In this document: piece by piece, positions 33,701 through 45,700 of the stretch | Position numbering within the stretch: the first letter of the stretch is position 1 | Layout of the letters: each line of letters opens with the position of its first letter | Assembly (NCBI GenBank): GCA_002633025.1 | Contig: NMRB01000582.1 | Location: 176,230 to 240,229 of the forward strand | DNA length: 64,000 bases | Direction of reading: 5' to 3' | DNA from: Notospermus geniculatus | Lineage: Eukaryota > Nemertea > Pilidiophora > Heteronemertea > Lineidae | The notes under the pieces: generated by a model | Database searches by the model: none | Told to the model about the DNA's origin: nothing | What the model saw: only the letters and a program-made list of their open reading frames with translations | Made by a program: the position numbers and the translations under genes

Positions 33701-36700
33701 TCTGAATTTCAACTTTTAGTACCAACTCGTAATGTATGTCAATGATGTCACAGCCTTCGAGTTTTGATTCCGGGGCGTACGTCGGTACGGTTAGTTCGGC
33801 GTTCGTCCACCGTCGTCCTTCGCCTCGCGACATTTCCCACTTATCATTTCGTTTAGAAATGACTTGCACGTGGGTATGACTCGAGTTTTGAGCGTAAAAT
33901 GTGCTGTGCATGATCAGCATAGCATGTAATCCTTTGATAATTTTTGGACTTTGATTGCGAATCTCTGCGTTCACGTCCATGTCATCCCCGGGCGCGAACC
34001 CCTGCCGTTTTAACGCCAATTTTGCCGTAATTTTTCCTGAGCGGTGTTTTGACCAATAGCGCTTGCTTATAGTCCTTTCGACCCTCTCGTTCAGCGTCAT
34101 GGCAGAAAACGGAAAGTCTTTATTCGCGATTAAGAATGGCTCGCTCGAAATCGTCACCGTCCTACTGTCCTCAGCACTCGCCTTTATCACATACGTTACG
34201 CTGCCGAACTTCCCAATGAAAGATGATGGCAGCCCCAAAGGGAGATCGTACGAAAAGGAGAAATCGTGTCGTCCTGGCGAAAGAATAATTCTCTCACCAG
34301 CCACCAGGGGGGCCAGTGTGACAGTCTGATTAATATAAACCTCCTCAGCACTGAAACTTTTCCCTAACTCATCTTTCCAACTCACTGTCCCCATGCCAAA
34401 AATATTTATCCGTAAAACGCGTAAAAGTTCCTCTCCTTCTGCAACGCGTACGATCACCTTCCCAGAGATGAACTCGCCGGGTCGGTAATGATAATGTTCG
34501 TCTATGTCCCGTTCGAGTTGAATATCGAGTTGGGAGAGCCGCCCCATTGTATCAGCGTCACCAAAAATCCTCATTTAGAGCCTAAAATCCGTGAAGTAAT
34601 TCTGCAGTAACAGCAAACGTGAAAACGATCATGTCTTCTCAGAGTCAAATCCATGCGGCTGTCAACTCTCATACATGGTCACCCATACATCAACCTGTTG
34701 CGTTCTCACCCCCTGTCGATTTCATTAACTCTCGTCTAAGCAACGAATCCTGTAAGAAAATTAGAAAATTCATTATTGATCAGTTTAGCGAGGTTTATTA
34801 GTTTTTCGCATGCGTCTGGCTTTAAACCCATGGTTTCCGATGTCTATTATAATCCACATAAAAGTCAACCATTATTTCATGAGTGCAGGCGCCAACTTGG
34901 GGCATTAAGCCAGGTGTACATCACACTTGCGACTGGAAGCAAATTCAGCAACTCAGTAAAAAAGTTAAAGTTTGGGTTTATAGTCTGATATCAACTACGG
35001 TAGAGGTTCTCATCCGACTTCACACTTTAACCCCAGTCTATCCTGAAACCTTTCAGTAGAACTCAGATGAGCTGCTCATTCAGCGATACAATCTGAGCAT
35101 TTCCGACCGGTACCCATTTTAATACACCTGGGTGGAGAGAGGCCAGTGAGGCAAAGAGACCTGCCCAAAGTCTCACGCCAGCAGCGGGATTCGAACCCGG
35201 GATCCTCTGACCACTAGTCGGAGGCCCGAACCACTACACCACCGTGGCTCCTAAACTAGGAGGATCCAATCAGTCGTCATGTCCTGACTGTGTACATCGC
35301 ACTTGCGACTGGCAGCAACTCGGGTAACATCTGGGCGTTGGGACTCGATGAGACACGGTTTTGTTCAGAAAACTGGCACTGATCAGTCGCAAACCCGCGT
35401 ACATCACAGCGACTAAACGAAACTGGGTACAACTAGTCGCTAGAAAGTCGAACATGTGCAACTCGCGGCGACTGGCAAAATCTCAGTTCAAATTCAATGC
35501 CAGTGTTTGGTCTTCACTCAATGTCCGTGAACTTCTTTACATATTTTGTAAGGAATCACACTGTATACATTTGTCATACTAATATATAAAATTCATGGGT
35601 TAATTTTGCGCTGAATGACTTGACCTACATATGCTTCCATGCTGTTTGATGACATATTGAAGAACCTAAGGCTAATTAAAGGAACCTTCCTTCGATTTTT
35701 TCCTCCAATTTTTCTCGCAGATCAGAAAGAATTCATGCAATGAGTGCTAGAGCAAACGAAATGTGAACATTTTTGACAGAGGACACAGATTTAACTATTT
35801 TCAGCTGTACAGCTTTTAGAAGAATTTTCACAATTGGCACGAATTTTTTTCGTCATAATCCCTTTAATATCGTCATGTAAACACCGTAAATAAAGACCCA
35901 CTTGAATTCCACAGGCCTGAGTATCATCTAGGCCTGGCTTTTAAGGTTGATATTCTCTGTCATTCCTTGCGTATTGACATTAGGTACTCGTTTGCATACA
36001 TAGACATTTTCTGCACACTTCAGAAGTCTGGTAGGCCTGTTTTTGCCACACCCTTGCATGTCAAGTTAGGCCTCAAAAAATGCCAAGTTGGTTTGCCCAC
36101 TTCACCTCAGGCTGTGCAAATCTCAGGCGTCATTGGTGATGTTGAGTGGTCCGATTGCATGCCGTATTTAGCTTTATGGTCCTGGGGCGCATAAGCCTCC
36201 CTGGGGTGCAGAAGACCTTTTTTGCCCAAAATCCGCATGAAAATCATGTTTTTTGGTTGGCTCTGCCCCCCCNNNNNNNGCCCCCCCCCCCCCCGCTAAT
36301 TACGGCCCTGGATTGGGGTAGTGGAAACATCTTGTGCCTAGCACCTCTGATGTGCCGGGCTCGATTCCCAGTCCGCCCTGGTACTTATGTGATATAAGTA
36401 CCTGGGCTAGGCTGCACAAAACTCATGTTAGGGCTAACATGATGTTAGCGCTAACATCATGTTAAATGACGTAAAATGACAATGGATCTTGACGTCATCT
36501 AACATAAAAGTTAGCGCTAACACCATGTTAGCGCTAACTTGAGTTTTGTGCAACCGGCCCCTGGAGTTGAACATATGATCTAAGAGATTGGCGGATTTCT
36601 GTACAGCAGGAGGAAACAGGAGGTACCCGGAAAAAAATCTGCGCTGTCAAAGCGAGTCGCCTTCTCTGTCACACAAAGTATGGGTTTGACCAGGGATCGA

Positions 36701-39700
36701 TCCTGGATCCTCAGATGTGACAGATCCTGCTGTCGCAACTGCACCACTCTGACAGCCAGTGAAATTTACACATATCATTGATCGTCATGCGTGGACCATA
36801 AAACTATTTACCCGCTTAATGACTCCGTGCAATAAAAGCTGGCGGGGACAATTCATCACCGGTGGCAATTTGTCTGTATTTGCTCAAAGCTATCGGAAAA
36901 CGCATGTTATTGTGTCGGTCACATCGGTTTCTACGCAACACATGTTTTTGATCTCAAAGTCATAATATTCATGTGTAAAAGTGATTTGTTTTGTGGTACA
37001 GTAGACACGAACTGTTTTCCACAGTAATCCATGATGTTTGTTTTCTGGGCGGACCGAGTAATGTGGGATTTGTAGGTTTAGGAAATGCCTGTTTTCACAT
37101 AAAACAAAAAAAGCTGATTTCAGTGTTTTTCCAAAAAAAATTAATTTCAATAGACTGTTCACAGGTAGTGAAAGTTCTTGTTCTCACATAATAAAAAAAA
37201 ACAATTTCAAAGGGTCTTCCACCCGGAGACCTTAATTGGATCGCCGACAGTACCCAGGGTTGACCCCAACCATAACCCACCCTTTGAGGGCTGATCTAAA
37301 TCCTGACTTTAACGGAACCCCACCCAACCCTCTTCACACACTCCTTTATGCCTATGCCTCCCCCTATTGATCGTTTTCACGATGTAACTCCGACAGTGTC
37401 CGCCATGATGACGTTACGCGTTTTGCCCACCAGCAGAAACGCAAAATACATTGGCTGCTGGTGGGCAAAACGTGCAACGTCATCATGGCGGACACTGTCG
37501 GAGTTACGTCGTGAAAACGATCTATAAAAAGCCTTTAAACCACTAGGCCTAGTAGAAATGGTACTGTAGGGGATCCAATTTATGGATTTCCGATTTATTC
37601 CACTGTGTGTGTGTTTACTCCTGATGAGGTTCATTATTTTTAAAGACAGGAAAAATGGGAAATAGAAATGTACACTCTTAGTCAAAAGTAAATGCCCAAC
37701 CCCTTTTCTCCATATTTCTTACCTTCCATTCAGGAAGCACTGACATATGGTGTCACTGTGACTACCGTCATCAGGAAAGCGTGATCTGTAGAATCTAATG
37801 ATTGACTTCATGTGTAAATCCATACAGCATCGAGTACAAGGAAGATAAAGAGAAGTGGGTGGGCATTCGCTTCTGACTAAGGCTGTATGGTGGGTGTGGT
37901 GTGGCTTATGCACTCAACAAAACTGCTATTTATGTCTTCGGTTGTTCAATGTCAGACTGATTATGCGACTGTTATGTGGAATCAGTATATGTGGAACACT
38001 TACGAGTCATAGATTCGGTCGTTAAACATGAATAGAACTTTTATATGAAGGAAATATTCCTGTATAATCAGATGACACCTGCAAAATGTATAATTCTTTA
38101 TAACTTCTTTAATGACGTTTTTGCCATAGGCTTGCCTAGTCATTGGGTTCTTTCTAACTGTGCTACCAATTTACTGTGAACAGTTGAGCCGTTCAAAATA
38201 TACTAAGTTTAGGTTATTATGTAATGTACCGGTACCCAAATATGGAAGAGCCCTGACCTGATAGCCAAGTGATTATCATGTCTGCTTAGCAAGCGGTGGA
38301 TTCTGGATTCGAATCCAGCCTGGGCCATATGGGATGTCATCCCTGGCTCTTCATGTTCGTCGCAAGGGACAGTATTCAGTGGTGCCTTGTACCTTGTGCC
38401 TTTGCAAGGGCAAGTAAAAGACCCCATCCAAGTGAGGAACATGAGTAGCTTGAGTTGGCCTCTTCCATACTTTCCAGGGCCAAAAATAGGGAGGTTGACT
38501 GAGATCAGCGACTTATCATGGATCCTTATGCGTATACGGATCGAAATGTACACAAAATTTGTCTGCGTTTTACAGAATTCTATCCGTACACCGGTACATA
38601 TAAGGATCCGTGATAAGTCACTGATCTCAGTCTCCCAAATGCTGTGGCTTCGGCCCTGATGGAAACATACAAATACATGTAGGTACATGTACAATACAAT
38701 TAAGTTTAAAGTTAATGAACCTCCAACTGTCATTGCAAAGATTACCTTGTATTTTGTCTTACAATAAAACAGGATACAAGGTTTCAGGCAGTGTTGTCAG
38801 CAGTTTCAGTACCAATTTGGTCAGAAACGAAAAATTGTTAGGAAGCGTGAAAGACACTTGAAAGTAATCACACGAATATTCATTAAAAGTCCTCTGAGAG
38901 TGCTTTCCAATGAATTCCTGTGAAATGGTTTCTGTAAAATGTCTGGATTGGTATTTGTAGGTTTATCGGTGGTAATGATTCACTTTGCCAGTGAAAAGGT
39001 AAAACTTACTCCGAGTATCCAAATATTGCTCTTTTTCCATAACCCACAATGATATGAAACCTACCAACAAGTCGAAAGCGAAGTACATGTAATCCCAAAA
39101 AATCTACGTCCACTCAATCTTTCTGACATTCCAAAATGACAGTAGTCCTTCGATCGATGTGTCACTCTGAGAACGCTTCTTCCTTGTCGTTGTATAGGCC
39201 TAGTTTGTGTATCCAAGAAATGGGCTAGGCCTACCCCAACCATGACAAAGGATAGTCCTATAGGTAATGCGTACTGTGTTTGCATGTCCACTGTGTGTGT
39301 ACTTTATTTGAATTTGATATGATCCAATGATTTTGAAAAATTACTTTCATAAGGCCAAACATAATCGGTTTTTCATATTCCTGTATGGAAATCGCAGAAG
39401 GAATGTGGCAATTGGGACTAGAGGTGTGGCTCACACCTGTCCAACTCGCACCCTTTCTTAAAGGTACACGATATTGCAACGTTTAGTTGACAGCTGGCGC
39501 CACCGACAGTGATTGCATCATTCTCCAATACCGTAGTCTCGCCTTTCGCCCCAGTGTTGGAGAACGTATGATTATAATACCGGTACAAACAATGCATATG
39601 TGGATACCCGAAGAATGAGAGTTACCGTACTCTACATGGGGCGAGGTTGACAAGCGGTTCGAATCCAACCTGGGCCATATAGGATTAATCATCCCTCACT

Positions 39701-42700
39701 CTTCACACCTGTCACATGGGACAATAAGCCGTGGTGCCTTGTACTTGTGCCTTTGCAAGGGCAAGTAAAAGACCCCATCCAAGTGAGGAACATGACTAGC
39801 TTGAGATGCCTCTTCCATACTCAACGGGCAATAATGCTATGGCTTCGGCCCCGATGGAAAAAATCATAATGAACTGTCAGATTCTTTGTTACCATTGGAA
39901 TAGTGTCCACTTGTTCGCTCATATGTGACAAAATTATTTGCGAAACAAAAAATAAAATTATGTGGCCTGATCCATAATTTGCGGGTGATTTCATTCCATG
40001 CCGGAGGACATAGGACAAATATTATGAACTTATTCAAATTTGCGGAGCTCTTGTTCTCAATTTGATAGGCCCGTGTCACCTCTTAGAGCTGCTTTTGTCC
40101 AATGTGAGTTAGCTAAAATGTTGTGGCTATGCGGGGGCACAGTCCCATTGGTGATGGGACGTTAAAGCCCCACAGTATTGAATTTTACGATATTTTCAAA
40201 AAGTTAGGAGAGTGCACATAGAGGTCCCATAGCCTCATGAAGGTCCCCAAAATGCTTGCCTGATACGCACTTCACAGAATCAAGGCCTAGTTTTCAGCAC
40301 GCATTGGAAAACACTGCAGGGAGAGCTCTAATGTATTCTGACAGAGCGTAGTACATTTTACACTACGCTGACGTCGTGACGTCGTGCGAGAATCACGGCG
40401 ATGATTTGCGTTTTTCACATTCAATACAGTGGGGCTTTAAATATTTGGGCTGCCAGAGTGGCACAATCATAAAACCACACGAGTGGGATTTCCGAGGTAG
40501 CAGAACACACGAGTGGTGATCTTTTGCCAGGAACCCCCGAGACCGAAGGTCGAGGGGGTTCCAGGCAAAAGATCATCACGAGTGTGTTCTGCTACCTCGG
40601 AAATCTCACGAGTGTGGTTTTATATTTATCATATACCACAAGAAGCGCAAAAAATGACAAAAATACCCCACAGATGCCACTTGTATCACCGCATGCACAT
40701 CCGCCATGTCAGAGCACTGTTGTTTTTGTATTAATGCGCGAATGTTGATGGAGTGAGCCCAGCGGAGTGAGACGGCCGCGTCTTTCCAGGAAGTGAGCCG
40801 AAAGGCCTCGCAAAGCCCCTTAAATCAAAGCTGATTAGTTCACAGAGGGCGTATCATATCAGTGGGATGATACGGAACGCGTATCACACCCCGGATCATG
40901 GTGGTGATCGGAGCGGACATCCCCCTTCGATTTCAGGCGATTTGTAGCATATAGTCGAACAGTTCTTGTAATAGTGAACATGTAATGTGATTTTAGGACG
41001 GCCAACATTCGTCCACGTCGATTTCGTTGGTTTTTGTGCGGTGTTTTTGACAAAAAATGCTGCAGTTCCAGGCGGTACCGCGGAACATACTGTACTCGGG
41101 TATATGATAAAATGGAATCATCACCGCCTGTCACCTCTGATGATTCGGGTTCGATTCCTGGTCCTGTTGAAAATTTCAACATGGTGCTGAATGAGTTAAT
41201 AAACCAAGTGAATGCTGAGAGCCCCGCCCGTCTGATTTCTTCAACATGTGTCAACAACTCATTCTGTTGTTCATTTTATATTGATTTTATTCACTACAAT
41301 TAAATTAACATACATATTGTGACAAGTGGTGGCCGTAGGATTTCACATTCGTATTGTGTATTTCCGTTGAAAGCCATTTCCTCAGAAACAGATCATAGAT
41401 AGTTTTCTCAACCACCCGGTTAGGCCAACGACTGCACCTGTCTATTGTTCGAGTATACTCAGACAATAGAAAATTGTTTGTAAGAAAATAAAATAATTGT
41501 TTGTATGTACTTGATTTTTCCGTCAGAGCCGAAGCCACAGCATTATTGGCCCTGGTGTGGAAGAGGCGAGCTCAAGCTGGGCCTGCTCATGTTCCACACT
41601 TGGATGGGGTCTTTTACTTGCTCTTGTAAGGAAACAAAGTACAAGCCACCACGGCTTACTGTCCCTTGCGACGTATGTGAAGACTAAGAGCAGGGAATGA
41701 AATCCCGTATATGGCCCGGGCTGGATTCGAACCCGGGACCTGCCACTAGATAAGATTAATCAGTGTTGTGACAGAGACAGGCCTACATTATGTCAGACAA
41801 TAATACCTCCTACATAACACTAAAACATGATGAAATTATGCAAAAATTATTTTGAAATCAGTTGTGGATGAGCAGAGTTGGAGATAAAACTGGACATTCC
41901 GTCAATTTCACAAAAAACACTGTGAACTCTATAGCACCCACTGAATTTAAGTGGTGTTTATTTGTTTGTGTTGTTATCCACCGCTTACCTTCATTTACAA
42001 GGGCAATCCCACTTCCAGTGTGAATCAACTACCCGGTACTCAGGGTGAGACTTCAGTATATCCGTTTTGTCTTGTTAGAACGTTGTAAATTTCATGTAAA
42101 CATTCGAAATCACCAAACGTTTAGACTCGATGGCAGATGGTAAATAAAGGTATCGATCAAGCTGTACAACTGTTAATAGTAGAACATGAATCCAAAATTA
42201 TACGTACCGTAATCGGGTTAAAAATCGTCCGTGAAATAACCGCAATCTCACTTGTAGTACGTTGCTTTTTAATGTTACGAGCCTTCCGAGCAAGTACATC
42301 TGAAAGTTACAGGAAAATCCATGAACTAAATTGATTTCTATGTATTGTTGTGTAATGTACACACTCCACGTGTTGTCGTAGGTGGAATCAACATGGGCGT
42401 CTGCTATTGGCGTCACTGCAATGTACAGCCGAACCTCTCTATTAAGGACACCTTGGGAAGAGAGATGTTGTCCTAAATTGGGAGGTGTCCTTATAGACTG
42501 TTCTGAAATTGACGTAAACGACAACGATCTGCGCACTTCCGCCAAAATCTCAACCACAACCTCGGTCTGAAACTGAATGACGTGACGCAGAGTGACTTTG
42601 ACGACATTGCGTCAGAGTCTGAACCATGGATTGCGTCAGGTCACCCGGTTTCAGATCGAGGTTCTGGTTGAGATTTCGGCGGAAGTGCGCAGATCTGTGA

Positions 42701-45700
42701 ATTCGAGAATCATCTATTACGGTGATCAAAAGTGATGAATTTGGGACTGAAGTTGGGTGTCCGTAATAGGGAGGTGGACTCCTGACAGGGCAGGGCCGTA
42801 TTTAAAGGGGGGGCGAGGGGGAAGTTGCCCCCTGAGCCAACCAAAAAACGTGATTTTCATGCGGATTTTGGGCAAAAACAGCAAAAAGAGGTCTTCTTCC
42901 CCCCTGAGAGGCTCCTGCCCCCGGACCAAAAAGTAAATACGGCCCTGCAGGGTGTCTGCTTAGGGAGCTGACAACACACTGTCTAATGTCACAGCGATTA
43001 TGGTCCCTTTACCATGATTTTGAGTATTTTCAGGTGAGTGCCACCTCTTTAAAATGCACTCTGGGAGTAGTTGCACCCCTCCCCTTTAAAAACTAGATCT
43101 GCCCCTGCTCTTGATTGCCAGGCAGACACAACTGTGACCCCACGGAGTCATAACTCGTTCCCTTTCATCTCAGGTCGTTGGCCGCATTTTCGTCATCGTC
43201 AACATTGACTCAAAAGTACAAACGCGAAACACAAGAGAAAAAATAACACTTCACTAGATACCTTCGTTAAAAATATTGGATTTGTTGGGACTAGTGAAGT
43301 TGAGTGTTGCAATCAATGCTAGCTGTAGCGTACGGCGGGTATTCTGCTAGTCGTACAGTTGAATATCAAATGCAGCTGATAGAAAAGTCATGGTTTAATT
43401 ATGAAGTACCGTAAACCCCTTTATTTTGCACCCTAAAGCCAGAAGCACACCAGGCGACATCGCAAGCGATCTGATCGCCGGCGAGCAAAATCGGCTGTTG
43501 ACGCCAGGTGTGTGCTGGACAGCGATGTGTGGAATCCTCTCGCCAGCAATGTTCGCCCAATGTCAAACAATACCAAAACCAATATCACCAAGTCTGCTGT
43601 GGCTGGTGAGAAGATCGGTGGCGAGTAGACCGCTTGCGATATCGCCTGATGTGCTGCTGGCTTTAGAAGTGACAGTTCAGCTGGTGCCTTCAGCTATCGA
43701 TCATAGAAGTTGATATGTGAAGGTATTTTTAAAAACTGCCCAGCATTATAGTCAGCTCCACCCAGAGCAGAAAAACAAATCAATTATAGTTACCAGTAAT
43801 GTGATGAGGTTAACCCTCTGACTGCTAAGGTCACATTCTCTCTAATTTGAAAATAAGTAAAAAATCTGAAAAGTATGTTGTCCCTATCATTGGAAAAGTC
43901 TCATGAAATTTTGGACTTTGGTGTCCTTAATAGGGAGGTTCTCTCCTGGCAGAGGTGTCCGCAGTGGATGGTCCCACTCACTGTTTTATTGAATGAATGA
44001 AGTGTTTCAGTGGAGCCCTCTATTAAGGACACCTCCGGGATTGACAGATGCTGTCCTTAATTTGGATGCTCTCACGGTCCTTAATTTAGAGGTGTCCTGA
44101 TTTTAGAGGTCAAAATGGATAGAAACGGCAAATTTGGGACTAAACTTTGGTCTCTTCAATAAAGAGGTGTCCGCTACATTGGGAGGTCCCGCTGTCCCGT
44201 AAACCCTCTTCTAATTATGACACCAAGGGGAGTGACAAATGCTGTCCTTAATAGAGAGGTGTCCTGATTACAGAGGTCTAGATGGATAGAAACGACAAAT
44301 TTGGGCGAAACTTTGGTGTCTTCAATAAGAGGTGTCCTTATATAGGGAGGTTCTGCCGTCCTGTGAACCCTCTCCTAGTTATGACACCAAGGGGAGTGAC
44401 AAATGCTGTCCTTAATAGAAGGGTGTCCTGATTTCAGAGGTAGATACATAGAAATCAGCAATTTTGAACTTTGCATTTTCTCAATAGAGAGGTGTCCTCC
44501 CTGCAGAAGGATGGTTCCACTGTACTATTGAATGAATGAAATGTATGTGATGAATACCGTGATGTCACGCATGACCAACCAGGCCAAACCGGTTCTCTTT
44601 GGTAGGCCTATATTCAGGAATTTTATCCAATTTGATATTCGTGGACAAACTCGTGCTTACATATACTTCATTAACCCTCCATTCCAAATGTATGATGCAT
44701 GTAGGCCAGACCGTTTTCATATTTGGTTCACATACATGTATTTCTTAATAGGGCCTAGCCAAATTATACGATTCTGCACATTATGACCTGACCATCTCAT
44801 CATCCGGCTATAGATGTGTACCGAAAATTCCGGACCATGTTTGCATGAGTGATGTGACGTTGTAGTGCATCCAACACATGCTGATGCATTGTTGCGTCGT
44901 GACGCCATGTAAACATGGTCCGCAATTTATGGTACTATAGTCCTGCAGTAAACAAGTTGTAGGACTGGAGTGTCCACCCCATACAATTACGATTTTCCCG
45001 CCAAAGTTCAATTCATTGGTCTTCCCAGTCATCCGTCCAAAAGTCAGCCATGATGACCCTAATTGTGTGACTATGAAACGCCCTGATTCTTATTGCAATT
45101 GAATCCTAAAGCTTCCCCACACTTCGTGGTCGCATCGCATGGTTGTTCACACTACACTCCCCCATCAAAAACCCCTTTCTTCTGCACAAATTAATCAAGT
45201 CGCATCCAGTTTGAACCTGATTTCCCAGGTGGTGTCAAACTTAGCATCAAAATGTCTAAAATATCATCTCCTATGTCTTTACAGCGAAGCCCCCTCCCAG
45301 CAGCCGTAGCAGAAGTCCTCTCCACCTCTAAGGGAACTACATTCTTTGTCCTGACTGTCGCTGGTGAACATGGCATTCAGTCCGATCCACCTTCTGAGGA
45401 GAAACAAGCAGATACTGGGGAAACTCAGGCCAGTGATGGTGCTGCCGCCTTCATGACGGAAGTAGAAGTGGAATCAGTTCCAAAATATGTCTCCACCGTT
45501 CACATCGCAGACACCACGTTCAACGAGATTAAGAAAATGTGAGTTGGGACTTGGAAACTGGAACTTGGAACGTGGATCAGGGTGTCCTGTTCTAAAATGT
45601 TTAACTGCATGGCGTTCTCCACTCACATTTCACCTTGTAATTGCAGGGTTCGCATGAACTTCCTGAACCACCTTGAAGATTGGGTTACCCAGGCCATCGA

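Noticed and set aside
37368-37527. Candidate microRNA precursor
   Set aside because: The arms are far longer and more perfect than a miRNA hairpin; a foldback element explains it better.
38209-38733. 174-codon minus-strand frame
   Set aside because: It is the reverse translation of a SINE and its nested MITE; similar frames occur in other SINE copies.
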